Shown: positions 16,804 through 23,909, numbered from the stretch's first letter. The stretch: DNA of 41,087 bases from Kiloniellaceae bacterium (GCA_021776095.1 JAJFGO010000113.1:1-41087); one strand, 5' to 3'. Made by a program: numbers and translations. Notes: generated from the sequence alone by a model not told the origin.

Positions 16804-18912
16804 TTAAAAACTTCCATGTTCTCTTGGCATCATACCAGGATCTTGTAATTCGTCTTGATGGATCGTGCCTGCTGGCGATCTCATATTAGAAGGACCTGCC
16901 GGAGAGCTACCAGGTTGAGGGACTGTTGCTCCTCCGGCAGGTGCGCCGGAGGGGTACGCCTGCGCTTGAGCCATGCTAACCTGTTGCTGCTTTTCCAACA
17001 ACTGTTTCTGATGGTATTCGATATGTTTTCTTAAATGACCTGTGGCATCTCTGTCAAGATCTTCCAAATGAACCTGCATGTGTAGAACATCATCATCAAG
17101 TTCGTTGACAGGGACATCATAGCCTTGAGCGAACATATCATTCTCCAGCTCTGGAGACATAGCCATCTTACTTCTCTCATCGACTAGTATCTTAGGCGCG
17201 AGCCTTGGGCCAAACGCGTTCTCAGCTATCCTCTCCGCAAGAGGACTGATGTCCAATGTCTTACCACCAAGTAACTCTGGCGGCATACCCCTTAGAACAT
17301 TGAGTGCTGATGTTTGTAATTGAATTTGCTGCGCTGATCTTGACTGCTCAACGCCCCACCATTTGAAAGTGTATCTGTTATTGATCTGTATCGGCTCAAT
17401 AACTTCCATCGTGACATCTATGCCTTTTTCACCATACGCTTTTATGGTGATTGGTATGGTGCGGAACTGTCTATCAAGATCGTAGAACCACTCAGCCAGA
17501 GGGTCCATGATACCTTGCTCAATAATCTGTGTCGCATCGGCGCTGGTCAGGACATCAACCATCTGCTCGTTTGCTTGTTCGGCCTGCGTAGGTCTCCGGT
17601 ACGCCCCTCCTGATGTCACCATAGATGGATTGACGCTCAATGACTGCATGATCTGGCTCTTACACCAGTCAACCATATCAAAGCCCTTTTGGTAGATGTC
17701 GGGGAACTCAACGATCTGCGTATCGTTCGGATTGGTCTGCCATATAGCGGCGACATTCATTGTCATGGTCCCGATATTGGGGTTCTTCTCAGGATCAGTC
17801 ATCACGATAGGCATCAGAGCATAGATACCAGATGACATGCCGAGGTTGGCGACATCGTTCGCCATATATTGCAGAGGTGCAACGGTTGTAACAGGAGCAA
17901 CGCCCTTACAAAGACCCGGTAACTTCCTTGCTGGCACAGAGATGATCGGGCATCTGTCACACCAATATGGATTAAGTTTTGCAGACAGGATAATGTCAGA
18001 GCTGCCAAAATACAGAACGCAAATCCTGTGTTCCTTACCGACCTTGATCTTGGTCCACACTTGGTAGATGAGCGCGGTCTCGGTCTTGTTTTTCGTTTTG
18101 ATACCAGCAGACCATGCCTGCGTTTGCTCAATATCTTTATCTGAATAGCCTGATTGGTTAGACCCGGCGCTGGAGAAACCGCTTGTCAGTTGCTTGGCCG
18201 CCTCTTCCGAGAAGTGACCCTCTCTGGCCATTCTCTCGATCTTCCCTTTGCTCATACGCATCATGCGGCAGACGCCGCCGCCATTATCAATAGCGTCCTC
18301 GATAGAGGTTGATGTGACGGGGAATATAACTAAATCTTGGTCAGCGATAACCTCGACATGAGGTCTACCCTCAGTGTACTCTTCCTCAACAATTGTCTCT
18401 ACATCATCAAGACCCTCAAGGTCCACCTGCATATCGCCAACGATAGGCTTCTCAAGAGTGCGAAGCCTGCCTTTGCGTGTCGTTTCTTTCCATGTCACAG
18501 CTATGGAATACTGCCCCTCCATGTCACCGCTTCGGATCATGGGAGGAATAACTTCTGTGCGTAACTTTGATTTATGCACATAATTCTCAATCAAGGCCAT
18601 GTGTGCATAAGGATAAGTCCCATCCTCTGTGATGACTTCGACAAACCGTCCGTTAGTAGGAAACAACTGATTTGTGTACCTTGTCACCCTCGCTTCTACG
18701 GCATCGTGAACCGCTGGAACGTAAACTCTGGACAACGCGCCCTCATACGCTTGATTGCTGTCAAGCTCGCAATTGTGCATCTTCCAGTTGTCAATAGTTG
18801 TATTGACGCGATCCTTCTGTTCAGCGTATCCGCTCTCGGCCATTTTGTACTTTTTAAAAGCCTGCTCACGTATAGCTTTATTGGTGGATAACTCTTTATC
18901 TAGATCTTCCAT
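16804..18912 (-). CDS. Portal protein (702 aa)
   Basis: Long portal typical of podophages: the helical start (KKYKMAESGYAEQKDRVNTTIDNW) and ALSRVYVPAVHDAVEARVTRYTNQLF match the stem/wing start of this family. Further on are FPDIYQKGFDMVDWCKSQIMQSLSVNPSM-like helical parts, and a Gln/Ser/Ala-rich C-terminal barrel end (about 640-702). It forms the dodecameric vertex ring through which terminase packages DNA. It begins 8 bases after the terminase stop and is followed by the scaffold-like gene, the classical order. Confidence 0.85.
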   Translation of the reverse strand: MEDLDKELSTNKAIREQAFKKYKMAESGYAEQKDRVNTTIDNWKMHNCELDSNQAYEGALSRVYVPAVHDAVEARVTRYTNQLFPTNGRFVEVITEDGTYPYAHMALIENYVHKSKLRTEVIPPMIRSGDMEGQYSIAVTWKETTRKGRLRTLEKPIVGDMQVDLEGLDDVETIVEEEYTEGRPHVEVIADQDLVIFPVTSTSIEDAIDNGGGVCRMMRMSKGKIERMAREGHFSEEAAKQLTSGFSSAGSNQSGYSDKDIEQTQAWSAGIKTKNKTETALIYQVWTKIKVGKEHRICVLYFGSSDIILSAKLNPYWCDRCPIISVPARKLPGLCKGVAPVTTVAPLQYMANDVANLGMSSGIYALMPIVMTDPEKNPNIGTMTMNVAAIWQTNPNDTQIVEFPDIYQKGFDMVDWCKSQIMQSLSVNPSMVTSGGAYRRPTQAEQANEQMVDVLTSADATQIIEQGIMDPLAEWFYDLDRQFRTIPITIKAYGEKGIDVTMEVIEPIQINNRYTFKWWGVEQSRSAQQIQLQTSALNVLRGMPPELLGGKTLDISPLAERIAENAFGPRLAPKILVDERSKMAMSPELENDMFAQGYDVPVNELDDDVLHMQVHLEDLDRDATGHLRKHIEYHQKQLLEKQQQVSMAQAQAYPSGAPAGGATVPQPGSSPAGPSNMRSPAGTIHQDELQDPGMMPREHGSF

Positions 18913-18920
18913 GACTTATC

Positions 18921-20930
18921 CTACCTCTTGTTTGGCATTGTTGACAAGTAGCGTTGACCATTTTTACCAGTTCTATAGTTGGGTGGTTGCTGCGGTATAC
19001 CTGCTGTGCTGCCAGTATAAATTGACAGACAGCACTCCAAGCCCTCCATAAGAGTTCGGTACATTCCTGGGTTTGCTCTATCAGATAAACCTGCACCGAC
19101 TTTCTTGTATTCAAAAGCGTAACCGGCAGACATCCCATTAAGGACGTGCCTTGCCTTGTAATGCACTCTAAATACAGGAATGCCGCCTCTTCTTTGGCGC
19201 AATGACTCAACTATGTACCCCCGCCCCTTCATAATATCGCCCGATCTTTTTGGGTTGCATCCACACTTTCTCAGCGCTCCCAACAGACCAGAGTTTTGAT
19301 ATTTGTTATCATAGTGAGCCGGGTGAACATAAACGTCAAGGTTGCTTGATCCCTCGGCCACATAATATCCATGCTCAAGTAATTCCTTGCACCTTTGCTG
19401 AGGATCACCCTCTCGGATAAAGTTAGAGATGATCGTTATGCCGTTAGGACCCTTATCGTACACAACGCCAGTCACAACACCGTCCTCATAATTGACAGCC
19501 ATTATCTTCTGGCCCTTGACCGGATACCTATCAACAATAATATGATCGTCACAGAAATCCTCGTACACAGGAAGACCGGGCCGCATCCTCAAAGCATATG
19601 CCAATGCGTTAGGAACATCTTTTTTACCCACCGGGAAATTCAAAAGCTGCTGCCTTAGATCAGGGCATTCAACTGCCATGGTTGCCTGTCCTGACGCGAA
19701 GAAAGGCTGCAACCCTCTGATGAAGTCCAGCTTACCTGGACCCCTTGGCGGCTCCAAGGGTCTGATCGGGAGTATGACGTTCCTCTTCGTCATCTCGTTG
19801 CGGATAGGCTGCATAGCCCACTCGCTCAAACCAGTCTTCTCTATACCGACAACAACGGGATCGTATTTCTCTGCTGTGTCGAACATGTCTGAAACAATCT
19901 CATCCGGCAGCCAGAAGTGGCCGGACGCTTCCCAGATCTTTAGGTGGTCTCCGAGCCATGAGAAGACGGCCTTGCCGGTGTGATCTGATTTTTTCTCGTC
20001 TGCTGTTCTTGCTGGATCGTAAACAACATAAACAGGCTCCCACACTCTTGTCCTTGGTTTTACTTTTATGATGTCATCAGTGAACTGCCTTGTATCTTCA
20101 TCACGAGCCACGCACATATACTCTCTCCCGTATTCAAGAAGCTTTCCCATCCTCTCGAACCTTCTTTTAATTTCATCAACATCCTTGAGCGGAAACCTGT
20201 CAGGCCAAGTTGCCTTCCTGTTACCATCATCATCTATGTGCTCGACAGGATATCGCAACGCTGCCCAATCATCATTGTTGCCAAGCTTTTCCATCAAGGA
20301 GTCGGACTCAAGTGGTGTGCCGACAATCCTCATGAGGTATCCGTTCTGGTCCATCGCAGGCATGACCACCCTCATGAACCAAGACGCGGTTTCCTCCTTG
20401 GCCTCTTCTGTTCTAACGCTGTCTTCATCCTCAATGTCATCTCCGCAGAGGTAATCAGGTCTGTATGACAGATGTTTCGCTCCACGTATTGACTGTCCAC
20501 GACCAAAAGCCTGTATAACTGTCCCGTTGAATAATTCAATCTTACCCTCACGCCATGTCTCCCCTTGTGGGTCTCCAAATAGAAAGTTTATCTTTTCATT
20601 ATTCAGAAGCTCGTACTTTATTGCCTCAAGCCTCTCTACGGCCCTGTCGTATCTCTCACCGATGATAAGCCCGTTCCTGAATGTGCCGAAGAGGGCCATT
20701 ATTATTGTGGCTTCCTCACATCCAACAGTGGATTTTGCACCGCCACGAAAAGCCTGAATAGATAATTGCTTTACTGAATAGTCGTGCCAGTTATCAATGA
20801 TGTCGCCATGAAATTCAGGAGTTTGGTTCTCGTGTCTGTGTGAAAACAGATACTCGTGCGCCAGCCTTTTTTCTTTAGCTATCCTGTGCAAGATCTCTTT
20901 GCGAGACCTGTCTTGATCTTCTTCTGTCAT
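18921..20930 (-). CDS. terL: Terminase large subunit (669 aa)
   Basis: DNA-packaging motor: ATPase plus nuclease. From the ATG at 20930, chosen over an upstream Met at 20996 because that would place the hairpins inside the gene, Walker A is FRGGAKST (61-68) and Walker B LCGDDIEDED (161-170). Nuclease acids lie in VVYDPA (about 305), GIEKT (about 364) and KKDVPNALAYA (about 438). The region after ~455 is an extra C-terminal domain seen in T7-like terminases of environmental podophages. The GGGGG before the start is a poor ribosome site. It precedes the portal by 8 bases; the small terminase is separated by the GcrA block. Confidence 0.9.
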   Translation of the reverse strand: MTEEDQDRSRKEILHRIAKEKRLAHEYLFSHRHENQTPEFHGDIIDNWHDYSVKQLSIQAFRGGAKSTVGCEEATIIMALFGTFRNGLIIGERYDRAVERLEAIKYELLNNEKINFLFGDPQGETWREGKIELFNGTVIQAFGRGQSIRGAKHLSYRPDYLCGDDIEDEDSVRTEEAKEETASWFMRVVMPAMDQNGYLMRIVGTPLESDSLMEKLGNNDDWAALRYPVEHIDDDGNRKATWPDRFPLKDVDEIKRRFERMGKLLEYGREYMCVARDEDTRQFTDDIIKVKPRTRVWEPVYVVYDPARTADEKKSDHTGKAVFSWLGDHLKIWEASGHFWLPDEIVSDMFDTAEKYDPVVVGIEKTGLSEWAMQPIRNEMTKRNVILPIRPLEPPRGPGKLDFIRGLQPFFASGQATMAVECPDLRQQLLNFPVGKKDVPNALAYALRMRPGLPVYEDFCDDHIIVDRYPVKGQKIMAVNYEDGVVTGVVYDKGPNGITIISNFIREGDPQQRCKELLEHGYYVAEGSSNLDVYVHPAHYDNKYQNSGLLGALRKCGCNPKRSGDIMKGRGYIVESLRQRRGGIPVFRVHYKARHVLNGMSAGYAFEYKKVGAGLSDRANPGMYRTLMEGLECCLSIYTGSTAGIPQQPPNYRTGKNGQRYLSTMPNKR

Positions 20931-20950
20931 GGAATACCCCCACATAAAAT

Positions 20951-20986
20951 GATAGCAGCCCTGCAAATTAATGCAAGGCTGCCATC
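20951..20986 (-). promoter_or_regulatory. Long hairpin in the terL leader
   Basis: Inverted arms at 20951-20965 and 20972-20986 pair over 13 of 15 positions with a six-base AATTAA loop. It lacks a T-run, so it is not a typical terminator. It sits 20 bases before the terL start and could influence translation or mark a packaging site. Confidence 0.5.
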
Positions 20987-20994
20987 TTATATGC

Positions 20995-21017
20995 AAAAAC
21001 CCCGCCGAAGCGAGGTT
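20995..21017 (-). terminator. Intrinsic terminator upstream of terL
   Basis: On the minus strand an 8-bp stem AACCTCGC/GCGGGGTT (one T-G pair) with a TTCG tetraloop is followed by TTTTTG. It would end transcripts from the GcrA block before terL unless read through. Confidence 0.8.
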
Positions 21018-21261
21018 AATGAGCTGTCTTTCCAGCAGTATACTATCTATATTCTAAGACATCCCCACGTAGACAGTCGTGTTAGAACGTCCTCAACGAA
21101 CAAGAATTGACCTTACGAGTTGGGAACCATCAGGTCAACAGGTAATTTATATTTTACCCTCAGTAAAACCGGGTTCTCGGCACGCTACCCTTGGAGCGCC
21201 CTTAGAGGCAACACTAGCCTCGCCTATTCTCTGCTTCGACCATGATCACGACACAGAGAAA

Positions 21262-21504
21262 TTACTTATACCAATATAGTCTGCCAAAAATCTTACGGTA
21301 GCGGCGCAATCGAGACGCGACATGTCTGTATCGCCCTTTATAGTCAACACGCGGCTTCTCTCTGGACATCTTCTCGACCAAACCCTCGTAACTGGAGATG
21401 ATCTCGCGCAATTCTTCGTTTTTGGCGCGTAATTCTTCGTTACCGTCCTGATAATGCAGACGGACCTTGCTTATTTCAGCTTCTTGTTGTGTGTTCGTGT
21501 TCAT
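21262..21504 (-). CDS. Small coiled-coil basic protein (80 aa)
   Basis: Residues 15-45 form a Glu/Leu-rich coiled coil (EELRAKNEELREIISSYEGLVE). The C-terminal part is strongly basic with alternating Arg/Tyr (GRYRHVASRLRRYRKIFGRLYWYK), suggesting nucleic-acid contact. Its ATG overlaps the stop of the preceding micro-ORF (ATGA). It lies between the GcrA-like gene and the terminator before terL. No family recognised. Confidence 0.7.
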   Translation of the reverse strand: MNTNTQQEAEISKVRLHYQDGNEELRAKNEELREIISSYEGLVEKMSREKPRVDYKGRYRHVASRLRRYRKIFGRLYWYK

Positions 21505-21605
21505 TTTGTCTTATTATCTTGCCCCGCGCACGAGCATTCTTCAAGGGATTTCCCGCATTTTATACAAGCAACACTGTCGGCTATGCTACCCAAGGGTTCC
21601 TCCAT
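21501..21605 (-). CDS. Micro-ORF, zinc-knuckle-like (34 aa)
   Basis: ATG at 21605 to TGA at 21501, overlapping the next start by 4 bases. The short product has a CIKC pair and a C-x-C group (ECSC), so four Cys in about 14 residues could bind one metal ion. The coupled overlap at the 3' end and the Cys spacing support a real gene. Unknown function. Confidence 0.5.
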   Translation of the reverse strand: MEEPLGSIADSVACIKCGKSLEECSCAGQDNKTK

Positions 21606-21730
21606 GCTCTAGCGTGATCAGGACCGTATATTTTCCTGATCGCTTTGTCCTGCTCGGTCAGCTCCAGCATCCATTTGAAGCCGGACTTCAGTGCGGTGCT
21701 ATTGAGCAGCCTTTGCCTTATCCCGTGCAT
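21581..21730 (-). CDS. Small ORF overlapping the gcrA 3' end (49 aa)
   Basis: ATG at 21730 behind a GAGAGAG run; an internal Met gives a 29-residue form (LTEQDKAIRKIYGPDHARAW). It overlaps the GcrA-like gene by 32 bases and the next micro-ORF by 25. The segment IYGPDHARAWRNPW looks like a conserved small phage protein rather than random sequence, but I cannot name it. Confidence 0.4.
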   Translation of the reverse strand: MHGIRQRLLNSTALKSGFKWMLELTEQDKAIRKIYGPDHARAWRNPWVA

Positions 21731-22115
21731 CTCTCTCTACCTTTGTCTTACCCAGACCGCCAGAGCAAAGTGCGTGATGCTCCTCACAATATGATGACCT
21801 ATCTCGCGTCTTGTGTCCACAGAACACGAACGGCCCATCCCCATACGGAAACCGACACTCCCGGCGCTTCAGATCCTCAAGCTCTTTGTTCAGAGGCCCC
21901 ACCTCAGCAGACTTGGGCTTGTATTTCTTTGATGTCTTCTTGCCGCCCCTCGTTGGGTCATTACTTGCCCTGAGGTCCTGAGATATCCCGGCCTTCCTTT
22001 TGTACCGATATATTTTCCCCAAGACAGCGTTGCGTGTCGTGCCTTCTTTGTCAGCGATCTGCCTCGCCGTCATTTTACCGGAGCTATTTAACCGGTACAT
22101 CTCTGCTACGTTCAT
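21699..22115 (-). CDS. gcrA-like: GcrA-like transcription regulator
   Basis: 138 residues. The N-terminal HTH (about 1-45) has ARQIADKEGTTRNAVLGKIYRYKRKAGIS, matching the GcrA DNA-binding pattern (I-A-x-x-x-G-x-T-R-N-A-V-x-G-K). The C-terminal part has CRFPYGDGPFVFCGHKTRDR and SYCEEHHALC, equivalent to the CRWPxGDP-FxFCG-YCxxH sigma70-contacting region of GcrA. In Caulobacter, GcrA binds GANTC-methylated promoters and region 2 of sigma70. A phage copy next to the terminase genes probably redirects host polymerase. I saw no GANTC site in the 660-bp control region, so the target may have changed. Confidence 0.8.
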   Translation of the reverse strand: MNVAEMYRLNSSGKMTARQIADKEGTTRNAVLGKIYRYKRKAGISQDLRASNDPTRGGKKTSKKYKPKSAEVGPLNKELEDLKRRECRFPYGDGPFVFCGHKTRDRSSYCEEHHALCSGGLGKTKVERDARDKAKAAQ

Positions 22116-22143
22116 TCCCTGTTCCCTTCAATTTAAATAGTAA

Positions 22144-22174
22144 CGGGGGCCAATCATCCACTAACCAGCCCCCG
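22144..22174 (-). promoter_or_regulatory. GC-rich hairpin between terS and gcrA-like gene
   Basis: Perfect arms CGGGGGC (22144-22150) and GCCCCCG (22168-22174) with a 17-base loop. On the minus strand it is followed by TTACTATTT, only a weak T-run, so partial termination or RNA stabilisation is possible. It follows a 15-codon mini-ORF. Confidence 0.45.
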
Positions 22175-22181
22175 CCATCCC

Positions 22182-22229
22182 TTACTGGAATTTATGTTCT
22201 CGCTCAAGAGCTGCTGCTTGTGTGGTCAT
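22182..22229 (-). CDS. Possible leader peptide (15 aa)
   Basis: ATG at 22229 preceded by AAGGGGTAGG, TAA at 22182, 8 bases before a GC-rich hairpin. The peptide is MTTQAAALEREHKFQ. The order small ORF, hairpin, regulator gene resembles an attenuator-type leader. No run of a single amino-acid codon is present, so this is tentative. Confidence 0.25.
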   Translation of the reverse strand: MTTQAAALEREHKFQ

Positions 22230-22332
22230 GATACCTACCCCTTATGTAAATGGTTCTCAAATTTATACGCAGATTGAGAGGGGGGCGATTATAAATAATA
22301 ACCCACGGGTGGGGGGCGTATGGTTTCCCAGA

Positions 22333-22743
22333 TCAATTAATGACCTCGCCCTCAATGCAATCATCCTTATCAATGTAAACCCCCTTGGCAACATCCCTCA
22401 AGTCGTCAAGCATAGCAACATAGTCTGCATTTTCAACCGTTATCTTAGTCTGCTGAATAGCTTTCCCCTTGCTTCTATCGAGTATGGAATTAGCGGCGGC
22501 GACCTTGGCCGCTTCACTAGTGCCATGATACGCGACCTTAATCAATGACATTATCGCCATAGGCTCGCAAGCCTCGGCGAGTTCCTGCAAGCTCATACCC
22601 TCGGCAAACTCGGGCAGCGGGATATCTTGCCAGCTATCGAGCATGGCCCCGTCAAGTTGGCGCTGTCTCATAAGCCGCCGGTTTTGATCCTGCTCTTCCT
22701 TAGCCTCGGCAAGCGCGGCAATCTCCTCTTCCTCGGTGCTCAT
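22333..22743 (-). CDS. terS: Terminase small subunit-like protein (136 aa)
   Basis: Acidic, helical N-terminus, then IMSLIKVAYHGTSEAAKVAAANSILDRSKGKAIQ, a pattern shared by many phage small terminases (helix, A-x-x-A-A-x-x-I-L-D-R-x-x-G-K). It is the first gene of the leftward block and lies upstream of terL, separated by the GcrA block. It would recognise the packaging site. Assigned by pattern and order, without a search. Confidence 0.65.
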   Translation of the reverse strand: MSTEEEEIAALAEAKEEQDQNRRLMRQRQLDGAMLDSWQDIPLPEFAEGMSLQELAEACEPMAIMSLIKVAYHGTSEAAKVAAANSILDRSKGKAIQQTKITVENADYVAMLDDLRDVAKGVYIDKDDCIEGEVIN

Positions 22744-22816
22744 AATATCCCTTCCTGTTAACCATATCTTAACACACGATCCGGGCCGCGCAATGGGGGC
22801 AATCTGACACGCGCCA

Positions 22817-22833
22817 TTATACTTTTAGTATAA
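22817..22833. promoter_or_regulatory. Operator-like palindrome O1 (TTATACT-TTT-AGTATAA)
   Basis: A perfect 7-bp inverted repeat with a 3-base spacer. Its right half provides TATAAC on the plus strand and TATAAT on the minus strand, so it overlaps -10-like hexamers in both directions. Exactly 71 bp from O2. Confidence 0.6.
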
Positions 22834-22844
22834 CGCGATTACCT

Positions 22845-22866
22845 AACAATATCAGACACTTAACAA
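22845..22866 (+). repeat. 22-bp direct repeat, copy 1
   Basis: Identical to 22916-22937, containing ATATCAGACACTT. The 71-bp offset equals that of O1 and O2, so palindrome and repeat form one duplicated module. Confidence 0.8.
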
Positions 22867-22875
22867 GACGCGTTT

Positions 22876-22905
22876 TTGGGATTTTCGTTATACTATTAGT
22901 ATAAA
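22876..22905 (+). promoter_or_regulatory. Putative rightward promoter overlapping O2
   Basis: TTGGGA (22876-22881), 18 bases, TATAAA (22900-22905). The -10 lies inside the right half of palindrome O2. The first gene on this side starts at 23405, leaving a long leader. Confidence 0.35.
22888..22904. promoter_or_regulatory. Operator-like palindrome O2 (TTATACT-ATT-AGTATAA)
   Basis: Same arms as O1 with a different spacer, which shows that the arms rather than the centre are conserved. It overlaps a rightward -10-like hexamer. Probably bound by a dimeric repressor; candidates are the HTH proteins at 23405-23614 and 39082-39312. Confidence 0.6.
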
Positions 22906-22915
22906 AGCACAATGC

Positions 22916-22937
22916 AACAATATCAGACACTTAACAA
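22916..22937 (+). repeat. 22-bp direct repeat, copy 2
   Basis: Second perfect copy of 22845-22866, following O2 at the same distance as copy 1 follows O1. Confidence 0.8.
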
Positions 22938-23134
22938 TCCGACAAAACTGGCAAGCCCGAAAAGCGCAATCTGACATAATCCAGATATCCCTATAGATCA
23001 ATGACTTGGCATTTTATTATGTCCCGCAACGGGAAAATGGAAAGTGTTGCACGTTTGTTGATCGTTTGTTGCTTTTAAAAACACCCTGTAACCCCCTTAT
23101 ATATATATATATTTTATAAATAATAATAATAATA

Positions 23135-23214
23135 GCAACGGTGCAACAGTTTTCTGGTGTATGCCAGAGAGTGGCTAGGTAAGGGGGTGTTTTCTAAAAC
23201 CGTTGCACCGTTGC
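23135..23214. repeat. Imperfect 19-bp inverted repeat with GTTGCA words
   Basis: Arms 23135-23153 and 23196-23214 are complementary at 18 of 19 positions with a 42-base loop. The right arm contains CCGTTGCA twice in tandem. Inside the loop is TCTGG/CCAGA, and TAAGGGGGT (23180-23188) can pair with ACCCCCTTA upstream (23091-23099). An AT-rich stretch precedes the left arm. It resembles an origin or a multi-site operator. Confidence 0.65.
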
Positions 23215-23404
23215 AAATTCCCCTCTAACCCCATATAACCCCTTCTAACTAAACAGCTATTCAGGATGATATTTTGCAACAAGAGATCAACCGATTGTAG
23301 CAGTGCAACGAGACAGTAACATTAGTTCTTTACAAACACACGTTTTGATGATACACAGATCACACACAGATGATATTAGTATTATTTTTAAGGAGGTAAT
23401 TAAA

Positions 23405-23614
23405 ATGATTACAAAGACGGAATTATTGGATGATTTGCGGCGGCGCTTGGTTTACAAATCTCAAAGGCGTTTGGCGGGTGAGATAGGCTTGCATCACATG
23501 GTCATATATAGGGCGTTGCGGCCACTGGGTAGGATAACACCGGAGCTTGCAAGGGCGCTTGGTTATGAGCCGGTGACTATGTATGAGCCTGTAGAGGAAG
23601 ACTGGGAGATATAG
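23405..23614 (+). CDS. Cro/XRE-like small HTH protein (69 aa)
   Basis: The ATG at 23405 is set by AAGGAGGT 7 bases upstream; a longer frame exists but lacks a site. The HTH is SQRRLAGEIGLHHMVIYRALRP (about 19-40), followed by GRITPELARALGYEPV. Residues such as Q-R-x-L-A-x-E-I-G and I-Y-R-A fit a Cro-like recognition fold. As first gene of the rightward block next to the duplicated operators it is a candidate switch protein. Its last ~19 residues are duplicated in the next micro-ORF. Confidence 0.75.
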   Translation: MITKTELLDDLRRRLVYKSQRRLAGEIGLHHMVIYRALRPLGRITPELARALGYEPVTMYEPVEEDWEI

Positions 23615-23617
23615 AGC

Positions 23618-23725
23618 ATGACATGGGGCAAGCGTAGGATAGGGTTTTATTTAGATGATAAGATAGCAGCGCGGGCCATTGGTTATGAGCCTGTAACTAT
23701 ATATGTACCGATAAATAAACCATGA
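23618..23725 (+). CDS. Truncated copy of the HTH protein's C-terminus (35 aa)
   Basis: ATG at 23618, 3 bases after the HTH stop. Its second half, ARAIGYEPVTIYVP, aligns with ARALGYEPVTMYEP of the preceding protein, and the DNA is also similar, with changes mainly at third positions. The HTH itself is absent. It looks like the remainder of a tandem duplication; it may still be translated and could interfere with the full-length protein. Confidence 0.5.
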   Translation: MTWGKRRIGFYLDDKIAARAIGYEPVTIYVPINKP

Positions 23726-23736
23726 TACATGTTCGT
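23723..23736 (+). repeat. 14-bp motif shared with the 25.69-kb promoter
   Basis: TGATACATGTTCGT occurs here and again at 25696-25709 inside a promoter. Here it overlaps the end of the micro-ORF and precedes a 170-bp gap before the next gene. Possibly an operator. Confidence 0.45.
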
Positions 23737-23909
23737 TTCTTAACTCATTATTAAGGATTGTGTGAGATACTAAGAATAGAGGGTCGTTGATAGGTGACTT
23801 GATCGACCACCACAAAAGCAGGATAAGGATGATCTAAAATCAAACATCTGCACCCTCTACACTTAAAATAAGCCGATAACGGCACAACACAAAAGACGGG
23901 ATGATAACA

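Larger units (their letters stand above)
20931..21261. other. Structured non-coding gap between GcrA block and terL
   Basis: 331 bases with no ORF above nine codons on the minus strand. It holds a terminator (20995-21017), a long hairpin next to terL (20951-20986) and several smaller stems: TTGACCT/AGGTCAA with an 18-base loop near 21110-21141, GGTAA/TTACC near 21140-21158, and GAGGC/GCCTC near 21206-21222. No convincing tRNA was found. It may be a leader, a small RNA or a packaging (pac/cos-like) site. Confidence 0.45.
22744..23404. other. Divergent control region / candidate origin
   Basis: 661 non-coding bases between the two divergent blocks. Contents: two identical palindromes, a 22-bp direct repeat at the same 71-bp offset, TCTGACA/TCAGACA motifs at about 22803, 22852, 22923 and 22970, a TCCCG/CGGGA hairpin near 23023-23035, and CGTTTGTTG twice near 23052-23070. 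An AT-rich run (23099-23134), a 19-bp inverted repeat, many TGCAAC/GTTGCA words and ACACAGAT twice near 23351-23369 follow. No GANTC site was seen. This is where divergent promoters and possibly replication start. Confidence 0.6.

Noticed and set aside
20931-20996. Upstream Met start for terL
   Set aside because: It would put the 20951-20986 hairpin inside the coding region and lacks a ribosome site; the first conserved-looking residues follow ATG 20930.
21060-21260. Possible tRNA in the terL upstream gap
   Set aside because: GGTTC-like words occur, but acceptor, D, anticodon and T arms could not be placed together on either strand.
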